A program made the position numbers and the translations under genes. The notes below the pieces were generated by a model, which did not search any database, was not told the origin of the DNA, and was given only the letters and a program-made list of their open reading frames with translations. This document shows, piece by piece, positions 1 through 5,773 of a DNA stretch of 9,375 bases. The stretch lies in the NCBI GenBank assembly GCA_043196285.1, contig JBBYJL010000051.1, forward strand, positions 1 to 9,375, given 5' to 3'. Source of the DNA: JAKAFX01 sp043196285. GTDB taxonomy: Archaea > Thermoplasmatota > Thermoplasmata > Thermoplasmatales > Thermoplasmataceae. Numbering within the stretch: position 1 is the first letter of the stretch; every line of letters starts with the position of its first letter.

Positions 1-791
1 AGCTTTATGTTGACATAGTCTGCAGCTTCCTCGTAAACGACGTTGCTCAGATCCGCGAGGGTGAATACTGCTTCATCCGCCATAACCGGAATTGAAGAGT
101 TGAGACGGACGAACTTCATTCCTTTGACATCGTCTCTAACCACAGGCTGCTCGAGGAACTCGATGCCGAATTTCTCTATCTTTCCTGAAAGGTCTACTGC
201 TTTTTTAGGGCTGTAGGACTGGTTGAAATCTACGCAGATTGAATGTTCAGATCCAATTACCTCCCTGACCGCCTTGACCCTCTCATAGTCCTCATTTATT
301 GACTTGCCCAGCTTTATCTTGAAGAATTCCACACCATCATCCAGTAGCTCTTTTGCCTGAACCTTCGCATGAGGGGCGTCCACCAGGTCTACAGTATAAG
401 ATGTCTTCATGCTTGTTCTGTAACCTCCAAGCAGTATGTAGAGAGGAAGATCTGCCTTCTTTCCAATTATGTCGTATAGTGCCATGTCCACCGCTGCTCT
501 GCTAGCTTTAGAGCTTCTGGCAAGCGCTTTCATCCTTTCGTTGAGTGCTTCCGTGGACAGATCCATCCCCTTGAGCGCCTGGCTGAAAATAGAAAGCTCA
601 GACTCGACAGATCCCATTGTGTCTCCTGTGATGAATGGGGTCGGGATTGCCTCGCCGTAACCGGATAGCCCACTGTCTGTCGTTACCTTGACGAAGTACC
701 CTTCGTAAAAGTCTGTGGAACCAAGTGCAATCTTGAAAGGCTTCTTCATCTCAATGTTGATCTTCTTATACTCAAGACTCTTAATCTTCAT
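1..791 (-). CDS. Dipeptide epimerase of the enolase superfamily (L-Ala-D/L-Glu epimerase-like), 3' end cut off by window edge
   Basis: The reading frame from the ATG at 791 stays open to the left edge, giving 263 residues of a protein usually near 350-370. The N-terminal capping domain covers about residues 1-125, and the barrel begins near 130. The muconate-lactonizing subgroup residues are present with family spacing: the KxK motif (FKIK, K158/K160), metal ligands D188 (in DFNQ), E214 (in EQP) and D239 (in ADE), and a lysine at K263 (in NIK) where the second catalytic base belongs. Intervals of 26, 25 and 24 residues match the family closely. Known members of this subgroup epimerise L-Ala-D-Glu to L-Ala-L-Glu in muropeptide breakdown. 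Others are N-succinylamino acid racemases, o-succinylbenzoate synthases or epimerases for other dipeptides. The C-terminal specificity loop, including the DxD that binds the dipeptide amino group, lies outside the window, so substrate is not proven. No signal peptide, so cytoplasmic. It lies 44 bp after the NamZ-like gene on the same strand, which favours the muropeptide reading. Confidence 0.88.
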   Translation of the reverse strand, partial: MKIKSLEYKKINIEMKKPFKIALGSTDFYEGYFVKVTTDSGLSGYGEAIPTPFITGDTMGSVESELSIFSQALKGMDLSTEALNERMKALARSSKASRAAVDMALYDIIGKKADLPLYILLGGYRTSMKTSYTVDLVDAPHAKVQAKELLDDGVEFFKIKLGKSINEDYERVKAVREVIGSEHSICVDFNQSYSPKKAVDLSGKIEKFGIEFLEQPVVRDDVKGMKFVRLNSSIPVMADEAVFTLADLSNVVYEEAADYVNIK

Positions 792-807
792 GACGCGTAA
801 TCCCTGG

Positions 808-819
808 TAAATATTATTA
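808..819 (-). promoter_or_regulatory. Possible TATA box for the epimerase gene
   Basis: On the minus strand this reads TAATAATATTTA, centred about 23 bp upstream of the epimerase ATG. That is slightly closer than the usual position for a leaderless archaeal transcript. It may be an internal promoter in the enzyme cluster. The gap is AT-rich and the match is loose, so chance is possible. Confidence 0.3.
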
Positions 820-835
820 GCTATTGATCTTGTTA

Positions 836-1930
836 CTAGTCGTAAAGCAAAAAAGTCTGCCTTGCTTCCATGTAGTCCCTTGAGGAATCGATCCATGTTT
901 CAGCTATTTCCCTCACGCCCATATCGTCTTCCAGGAATTTTCTCAGATCATCTGATCCATACAGGATAGAAAGGTGCTTGAAATCAATGTTCTCTCGATC
1001 AAGCGAGAATAGATGCTTCAGTATTCTTATTGCAAGAGTGATGCTGCGAAATGCCTTCCGATCCTCGATATGGATCGAAAAACCTTCCAGTTTTTTTCCT
1101 GATAGGGGATCGAGGCTTGGAATGAACATTATCTTTCGGAATATTGCACCCCGTTGTTCCTTAAGGTTGAGGGACCATGCGCCGCTGTAACCGAACTGTG
1201 AGAATGGATAAGGTGTTCCTCGGCCAACGCTTACTTTCGAAGATTCAACAAGAACCATTCCAACAAATACAAACAGCGCGTTTAGCGTTGGAAGATTGAG
1301 TGAAGGCGGCACAAAGTGTTTCAGATAAGAATCATAATAATAGGATCTTTTGTAAGCAGACATGGTTGATATTTTGAGATCTGTGTTTATATCCCTGTTC
1401 AGGTACTGTGCCATTTCACCAATTGTCATACCGTATCTTAGCGGAAAATCATCAATTCCGACGAAAGATCTGAACCCAGGTTGCATCATCGGACCATCAA
1501 CTATCGATCCTGAAAGAGGTGCGGGCCTGTCGCAAACTATCACCTGAGCGCCTGACTTTCCTGTGGCAGTTAGAAGGTGCTTTAATGATGATATATAGGT
1601 ATACGGCCTTGCGCCTGCGTCCTGAATGTCATATATAACTGTCTCTACATCCTCCAGTTCAGCAGGATCTATCTCGTGCGACTTCTCAGTATAGATGGAT
1701 TTGACTGGAATCCCTGCATAGGTTTCGTCCTGGACCATTTCGCCATTCTTAAGAGCGGCATAAATACCATGTTCAGGAGCAAATACCTTCTTTATATTCG
1801 CACCCTTCTTCATCATTAGATCGATATTCTGAATAAGGTCCTGAGTTACGCCGGACGCATTCGTCAATAAAGCGATCGGCTTGCTTGGGAGCTCAGGAAG
1901 CAATTTTTCTATGCCCAGTTTGAATTCCAT
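836..1930 (-). CDS. namZ: NamZ/DUF1343-family exo-beta-N-acetylmuramidase-like glycosidase (GH171 type), cytoplasmic
   Basis: A full-length family member of 364 residues. The conserved blocks appear in order: LLTNASGV (21-28), FAPEHGI (50-56, with E53 the glutamate of the invariant PEHG), IYDIQDAGARPYTYISSL (99-116), DRPAPLSG (134-141), SFVG and PLRYGMTIGE (155-172), PPSLNLPT (208-215), VGRGTPYPFSQFG (235-247) and the C-terminal EARQTFLLY. Characterised NamZ enzymes release MurNAc from the non-reducing end of peptidoglycan glycan fragments such as MurNAc-GlcNAc. B. subtilis NamZ is exported, but this protein starts directly with the fold (MEFKLGIEKLL) and has no signal peptide, so it should act on imported fragments. 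Several usually invariant positions differ: DRPNP is DRPAP, PSPNMPT is PSLNLPT, and EGTNxSEGRGT is ESSKVSVGRGT. Specificity may therefore have shifted. It lies 42 bp after the dipeptidase and 44 bp before the epimerase. No clear Shine-Dalgarno precedes the ATG. The family call is secure; MurNAc as the true substrate is likely but unproven. Confidence 0.88.
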   Translation of the reverse strand: MEFKLGIEKLLPELPSKPIALLTNASGVTQDLIQNIDLMMKKGANIKKVFAPEHGIYAALKNGEMVQDETYAGIPVKSIYTEKSHEIDPAELEDVETVIYDIQDAGARPYTYISSLKHLLTATGKSGAQVIVCDRPAPLSGSIVDGPMMQPGFRSFVGIDDFPLRYGMTIGEMAQYLNRDINTDLKISTMSAYKRSYYYDSYLKHFVPPSLNLPTLNALFVFVGMVLVESSKVSVGRGTPYPFSQFGYSGAWSLNLKEQRGAIFRKIMFIPSLDPLSGKKLEGFSIHIEDRKAFRSITLAIRILKHLFSLDRENIDFKHLSILYGSDDLRKFLEDDMGVREIAETWIDSSRDYMEARQTFLLYD

Positions 1931-1972
1931 AATTTAGTATCGCAGGATAACTAAAATCTTTACCTGTTCAGT

Positions 1973-2905
1973 TTATCTTAAAACTGCCCTGATAACACGT
2001 TCTGCATTGGCATGAAGTAACTGATCGGGCTGCTTTACTGATTCTGCAAGCGTTCTGATATCAGAGAATGATGTGAATCCCTTGGTTCCGCCTCTCATGC
2101 CAAGAAAATCAGATCCAACTGCAACAATATCCCATCCGAAGTTTTCCCCAAGATAATTGATGTTTTTTCTCATATCGTCTAAAGTTGGTTCTGAAGACAA
2201 CATTTCAGCGATTCCGCTTATACCAACAATGCCATGAGTGGAATATATTGCCTGTAGCATTGAATCATCAGCATTTCTTGCATGGTCAAAGAGCTTCCTG
2301 ATGTTTGTATGCGTCATTATCACTGGATTCTTGGAATACTCGCATACGTCAAGAGTTGTCTGCCTGCTGGTATGAGCTGTGTCTACTATTATGCCCAGTT
2401 CATTACACAGATCAACAAGTTCCTCGCCAGCCCCGGTCAGGCCATAGTCTTTTTTTGAATAGCATGAAGCCGCATATTTGTTATCGTAATTCCATGTCAA
2501 GCCGATGCATCTTATTCCAAGATCATAGAGGGAATATATGTCTGTAGGATCAGCAATAGTATCTGCCCCTTCAACAGATATTAAGAATTTAGGCATCTCT
2601 CCCTTCAGATCAGCAGCTCTGGAGACAAAATCCACTGTCATTGTGCTGCGCAGAAAAGAATAGAAATTCGCCTGTTGAATGAGTGCAGAGTAATCCGGGA
2701 CCCAGGTAAATTCTGCGGGTTTCTGCTTCAGATCAATGGATGGCTTTGATTTTGTCCACACCCTTCTGAAAGGAAAAATAGCTGAAAAAATTAGGACATC
2801 TCCGTACTCCCTCAGTTTCGATATAGACGATTGTGAAGTACCAGTAAAGACATTCTCTGTGGTTGAGGTTATGCCAAAGTCTTCATGTAGGTCAATGATT
2901 CGCAT
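1973..2905 (-). CDS. Membrane-dipeptidase-family (peptidase M19, renal dipeptidase-like) zinc dipeptidase
   Basis: A 310-residue amidohydrolase-fold protein. The binuclear zinc site is complete: H7 and D9 (DLHED), the bridging glutamate E112 (SVEGAD), H178 (VDTAHTS) and H199 (MTHTN). The substrate-binding arginine R210 (HARN) and the catalytic aspartate D266 (GSDFLG) follow. Intervals of 105 (H7 to E112), 21 (H178 to H199) and 11 (H199 to R210) equal those of mammalian renal dipeptidase, which is strong evidence of activity. The family hydrolyses dipeptides and tolerates a D-residue at the C-terminal side; some microbial members prefer L,D-dipeptides. There is no signal peptide or GPI/lipid anchor, so despite the family name it should be cytoplasmic. 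It is the first gene of the minus-strand enzyme cluster and has its own TATA box. Next to an exo-muramidase-like enzyme and a dipeptide epimerase, L-Ala-D/L-Glu is a plausible substrate. The ATG at 2905 is chosen because zinc ligands begin at residue 7 and the TATA box spacing fits. Confidence 0.92.
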   Translation of the reverse strand: MRIIDLHEDFGITSTTENVFTGTSQSSISKLREYGDVLIFSAIFPFRRVWTKSKPSIDLKQKPAEFTWVPDYSALIQQANFYSFLRSTMTVDFVSRAADLKGEMPKFLISVEGADTIADPTDIYSLYDLGIRCIGLTWNYDNKYAASCYSKKDYGLTGAGEELVDLCNELGIIVDTAHTSRQTTLDVCEYSKNPVIMTHTNIRKLFDHARNADDSMLQAIYSTHGIVGISGIAEMLSSEPTLDDMRKNINYLGENFGWDIVAVGSDFLGMRGGTKGFTSFSDIRTLAESVKQPDQLLHANAERVIRAVLR

Positions 2906-2924
2906 GATACAGTGATTCCAGTCA

Positions 2925-2936
2925 TTTATAATATAA
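2925..2936 (-). promoter_or_regulatory. TATA box for the dipeptidase-NamZ-epimerase cluster
   Basis: On the minus strand this reads TTATATTATAAA, centred about 25 bp upstream of the dipeptidase ATG. That is the spacing expected if transcription starts at or next to the start codon (a leaderless mRNA). No Shine-Dalgarno lies just before the ATG, which agrees. An adenine-rich stretch just upstream could serve as the TFB recognition element. Confidence 0.6.
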
Positions 2937-3109
2937 CTCCTTAATTTTCTGGTTTTTGCTTACCTTTGGGATTGACATATATTTTCTGAATATTTTCAAT
3001 CATCTATGATTAGGAGACATTCTTTATTTATCCATGTTTTGTTTCTTGCAACTAGCTGCACATTTAATTTGATGAATCTGTCATTCCCAGTAATTAGATA
3101 TATTTGCCA

Positions 3110-3144
3110 ATGATTGTGTCGACAGGAAGCGGGAATACAATCAT
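3110..3144. repeat. 8-bp inverted repeat with 19-bp spacer, possible operator
   Basis: ATGATTGT at 3110-3117 is mirrored by ACAATCAT at 3137-3144. It lies between the two divergent promoters, about 75 bp upstream of the MFS TATA box and about 175 bp from the dipeptidase TATA box. The size could suit a dimeric regulator, but an 8-bp pair in AT-rich DNA can occur by chance and no second copy was noticed upstream of the ABC operon. Confidence 0.25.
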
Positions 3145-3216
3145 GTTTACGAATGTATAATGGCCGACTCTATGCATATGGAATTCGAAGAAGCATAAAT
3201 GACAATAATAGATGTG

Positions 3217-3226
3217 TTGTATAAAT
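3217..3226 (+). promoter_or_regulatory. TATA box for the MFS transporter gene
   Basis: TTGTATAAAT is centred about 26-27 bp upstream of the MFS ATG at 3249, the position expected for a leaderless archaeal transcript. No Shine-Dalgarno sits before the ATG. The spacing supports 3249 over the internal ATG at 3321. Confidence 0.55.
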
Positions 3227-3248
3227 CGCAAGTAATGGAATATAAGCT

Positions 3249-4490
3249 ATGATCGGCGCTTATTTTAAAAGAGGATACAGGAAGTGGTTCCTTGGTTCTG
3301 GAACAGATGAAGAGAAAACCATGGACCTGTCAATAAGCGATGGTGTTTTCTGGACAATATACAGCAACATGACATCGCCGTATATAGTGGCATTTTCCAT
3401 TCTTGTGATTGGACCCACTGCGCCTGTTGGCTATATTATAGGTATACCATACCTGGTTGTACCGCTTGCCCAGTATTTTGCCGTAAAGTTATCCAGGCGG
3501 ACTGTTGATCTTCGGTCTTTAACTATCAAGATAACGATCTTTGACCGGGTAGTCTGGATTTTAATAGCACTTCTGGTATTTTTAAGAGGATACCTGCTTC
3601 TGTCTTTTCTCATGATTGTCCTCCTCTCTGTCAGGGTCTTTTTTTCATCATTTTCTGGTACAACCTGGAATGCGTGGGTTCCGTCTGCAATTGGATCCAA
3701 GAAGAGGAACCTATATTTTTCAAGAAGAAATTTGTTTCTGAGGCTTTTCTCGCTCGTAGGATATGGAATAGCTTCCATGATATTTTTTCTCCTCGGTAGC
3801 ACTAAGATAGCCTACGTTGTCCTGTTTGCCGGTTCTTTAATTTTTTCGACCGTGTCTCTTTTTATTATGCAGCGCATTCCGCCTTTCAAGCCTGAAAAAG
3901 AAGATACAGGCGGAGTTTCGGCAGCAGGCAAGGTCCTGCTTTCATACCTGCTATTTACGCTTTTGACCGGAATTGGCTTGAGCGCTTTTTCTCCTTATAT
4001 GCAGCTTTACATCCTTTCTAGCAGTTTTCTTGGTCAGTCAGCACAGATCTACACTCTTGTCATTATCGTTATCGCCGTAGCTGCAATTTCCTCACAGCTC
4101 TTTTGGGGAAAATTCATTGAGCGAGTCGGAAACAGGAAAACAATACTATTGAGTGGAGCCATAATTTCAATTGTTCCATTGTGGGTGGCATATACCAGTT
4201 CCATAGTAATATTATTTTTTCCCATAATATTGCTGGGTCTGGCACAATCTGGATTTACATTGGCTGCATTCAATGAACTTATAACGAGAACGGAGAGAAG
4301 AAGGGTAAGTGGAATCTCAATATACAACATCACTCAATCGTTGTCAGTGGCCGCAGGTCCTGTCTTTGCAAACGTGATCTTTGATTTGTACAGGACGAGT
4401 CTGCTGCCAATATTCGTCCTGTCGTTTTCTCTCACCCTGATCGGTTCAGTTTACTATTATTTACACTCAACCTTTGCTGTTGGAAAGTAA
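3249..4490 (+). CDS. Major facilitator superfamily (MFS) transporter, substrate unknown
   Basis: A 413-residue integral membrane protein with about 12 hydrophobic segments (roughly 34-54, 58-80, 97-113, 116-136, 166-183, 187-207, 229-247, 266-284, 298-316, 318-338, 361-379, 385-404). A charged central loop near 211-226 (PPFKPEKED) separates the two six-helix halves. In the C-terminal half, GKFIERVGNRK (287-297) matches the MFS loop signature GxxxxRxGxRR. In the N-terminal half, WNAWVPSAIGSKKRNLYFSRRN (140-161) resembles the Trp/Pro and YFxxRN loop of a group of poorly characterised microbial MFS permeases. The first 30 residues are a polar cytoplasmic extension. It is divergent from the dipeptidase cluster and convergent with the ABC ATPase, separated from it by 78 bp. 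The setting would suit a peptide, amino acid or amino-sugar carrier, or an efflux pump. Nothing in the sequence fixes the substrate, and an AmpG-like role is only a guess. Confidence 0.82.
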   Translation: MIGAYFKRGYRKWFLGSGTDEEKTMDLSISDGVFWTIYSNMTSPYIVAFSILVIGPTAPVGYIIGIPYLVVPLAQYFAVKLSRRTVDLRSLTIKITIFDRVVWILIALLVFLRGYLLLSFLMIVLLSVRVFFSSFSGTTWNAWVPSAIGSKKRNLYFSRRNLFLRLFSLVGYGIASMIFFLLGSTKIAYVVLFAGSLIFSTVSLFIMQRIPPFKPEKEDTGGVSAAGKVLLSYLLFTLLTGIGLSAFSPYMQLYILSSSFLGQSAQIYTLVIIVIAVAAISSQLFWGKFIERVGNRKTILLSGAIISIVPLWVAYTSSIVILFFPIILLGLAQSGFTLAAFNELITRTERRRVSGISIYNITQSLSVAAGPVFANVIFDLYRTSLLPIFVLSFSLTLIGSVYYYLHSTFAVGK

Positions 4491-4568
4491 CTTCCAATTA
4501 CTACGATTTGAATTATCTATAAAGCAGAATTGAAAGATACACATCTAAGGAGAACGAAGTAGCTAAGG

Positions 4569-5657
4569 CTAAGAAGGCCAGAGCCTGTCCAATGTATTTT
4601 GGTCAAACAAGTAGAACTTGGACTCATTTGGCATAATTGATACCATCTCCCCAACTGAGAGAGGAGAGTCCGGGCCGCCAATTCTGATGATTTCCTTCCC
4701 GCTGTCTATGAGTTGCAGGTGTTCGATTCTGCTCCTGCCTAGATTCTGGATCACCAGCACCTTTGCATTCAGGCCTTTTTCGGTGATCATAACATCCTCG
4801 GGTCTGAATCCAAGATTTACGTCAACGGATTTGGTTCCTGATGGTACTTTGATCCCAGTTATGCTCAGGTCAAGTTCATTGTTGGAAACTTTGACCTTAA
4901 ATTCACCATCATCGTTCACCAACTCCGCAGGGACCATGTTCATCTGCGGATCTCCGAGAAAAGCCGCTACAAAACTATTGCGCGGCATGTCGTAAATTTT
5001 CAGAGGAGAATCAAGTTGAATCATTAAACCGTTGTTCAGAACCGCCACTCTGTCAGCTAGGGTCATAGCTTCGACCTGATCATGGGTAACATAGATGGTT
5101 GTAGTTGCGAAGCTTTTTTGAATTCTTTTCAGTTCTCCACGCATTGAAGTCCTGAGCTTGGCATCGAGGTTTGACAGTGGCTCGTCCATCAGAAAGACAG
5201 ACGGTTCCCTGACGAGGGCCCTCCCCAGTGCGACTCTCTGGCGCTGGCCTCCTGATATCTGACCTGGTTTCCTGTCAAGAAGATCGGATATACCAAGTAC
5301 TTTCGCAACCTCTTCAATCTTTGATTCGATCTGGCTCTTGGGAACTTTACGTTTTTTAAGTGGAAAAGCCAGGTTGCCGGCGACTGTAAGAAATGGATAA
5401 AGAGCATAGTTCTGGAAAACCATGGCCATATCCCTGTCCTTGGGCGGGAAATCAGTAATCTCGTTACGCCCGAGGTATATTTTTCCTGAGTCAAGCAACT
5501 CCAGTCCCGCGATGATCCTGAGGGTCGTAGTCTTGCCACAGCCGCTCGGCCCCAGCAGTACGAAGAATTCCCCATCCTCGACCTGCATGCTGATATTGAA
5601 CACTCCCTTGCCTTTACCGAAATTTCTTGTAACTTTCTCTAATCTTACCTCAGCCAT
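4569..5657 (-). CDS. Sugar ABC transporter ATP-binding subunit (MalK/UgpC/MsmX type, CUT1)
   Basis: A 362-residue ATPase powering the adjacent permeases from the cytoplasmic face. The nucleotide-binding domain has Walker A GPSGCGKT (36-43), Q-loop Q82 (VFQNYALYP), the signature ISGGQRQR (134-141), Walker B VFLMDEP with E159, D-loop SNLD (162-165) and switch histidine H192 (VTHDQVEAM). The C-terminal part (about 236-360) is the OB/TOBE regulatory domain of the MalK group, with LGFRPEDV at 282-289. This domain separates it from peptide or metal importers. It is the last gene of the ABC operon. The ATG at 5657 follows a GGGTTGATC ribosome site that overlaps the stop of a possible 31-codon gene. 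The MalK/UgpC class is often shared between several sugar importers, so it may serve others in the cell. No clear oligo-T terminator is seen in the 78 bp before the convergent MFS gene. Confidence 0.96.
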   Translation of the reverse strand: MAEVRLEKVTRNFGKGKGVFNISMQVEDGEFFVLLGPSGCGKTTTLRIIAGLELLDSGKIYLGRNEITDFPPKDRDMAMVFQNYALYPFLTVAGNLAFPLKKRKVPKSQIESKIEEVAKVLGISDLLDRKPGQISGGQRQRVALGRALVREPSVFLMDEPLSNLDAKLRTSMRGELKRIQKSFATTTIYVTHDQVEAMTLADRVAVLNNGLMIQLDSPLKIYDMPRNSFVAAFLGDPQMNMVPAELVNDDGEFKVKVSNNELDLSITGIKVPSGTKSVDVNLGFRPEDVMITEKGLNAKVLVIQNLGRSRIEHLQLIDSGKEIIRIGGPDSPLSVGEMVSIMPNESKFYLFDQNTLDRLWPS

Positions 5658-5661
5658 AATT

Positions 5662-5670
5662 GATCAACCC
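5662..5670 (-). promoter_or_regulatory. Ribosome binding site of the ATPase gene overlapping an upstream stop codon
   Basis: On the minus strand this reads GGGTTGATC, four bases before the ATPase ATG. It is one base longer than the archaeal consensus GGTGATC, which pairs with the 3' end of 16S rRNA. Its inner TGA is the stop of the 31-codon frame, so termination and re-initiation could be coupled. Confidence 0.5.
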
Positions 5671-5759
5671 TTTCTTTTCGTCATCTTCGCTCCAATAGCA
5701 GCACGTTCTTCTGTGAAGTCTCTTTCAAGGAGCACTGCCTGAACATTTGTAGTCTTCAT
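5664..5759 (-). CDS. Possible 31-residue small protein inside the ABC operon
   Basis: This ATG-to-TGA frame fills almost all of the 116-bp gap between the MalG-like permease and the ATPase. It starts 14 nt after the permease stop, and a GTTGAT stretch just upstream could act as a weak ribosome site. It ends 6 nt before the ATPase ATG, with its stop inside that gene's ribosome site. The product starts MKTTNVQAVLLERDF and ends KMTKRKG. It has no membrane segment, about a third of its residues are charged, and it could form a charged helix with a basic tail. I recognise no family. It is in the same frame as the ATPase, separated only by the TGA and two codons. It may be a real small protein, a translation-coupling leader, a decayed remnant or chance; the close fit to the gap is the main argument. 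Confidence 0.4.
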   Translation of the reverse strand: MKTTNVQAVLLERDFTEERAAIGAKMTKRKG

Positions 5760-5773
5760 ACTTATCAACTGTA

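Larger units (their letters stand above)
2906..3248. other. Divergent intergenic regulatory region (343 bp) between dipeptidase and MFS genes
   Basis: AT-rich and without a convincing gene. It holds a TATA box for each flanking gene near its two ends and an 8-bp inverted repeat at 3110-3117/3137-3144 between them. A weaker 6-bp inverted pair, GATTGA/TCAATC, lies at 2970-2975/2996-3001. A 35-codon frame at 3006-3113 has no ribosome site or coding character and is not annotated. The distance between the two promoters (about 290 bp) leaves ample room for regulators. Confidence 0.6.

Noticed and set aside
1947..1957. ATTTTAGTTAT (minus strand) as a TATA box for the NamZ-like gene
   Set aside because: Weak match, centred only about 22 bp from the start codon, in a short AT-rich gap; co-transcription with the dipeptidase is simpler.
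2970..3001. GATTGA/TCAATC inverted pair near the dipeptidase promoter
   Set aside because: Only 6 bp per arm in AT-rich sequence, which is expected by chance; mentioned only within the intergenic description.
3006..3113. 35-codon plus-strand frame (MIRRHSLF...) in the divergent intergenic region
   Set aside because: No ribosome site or well-placed TATA box, an unremarkable composition in AT-rich DNA, and it overlaps one arm of the inverted repeat. Nothing supports translation.
4491..4568. Terminator between the convergent MFS and ATPase genes
   Set aside because: No clear oligo-T run or stable hairpin is visible on either strand in the 78-bp gap.
4618..5742. Plus-strand frames opposite the ATPase gene (4618-4995 and 5422-5742)
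   Set aside because: They mirror the coding frame of a well-conserved ATPase and show no motif or start signal of their own.
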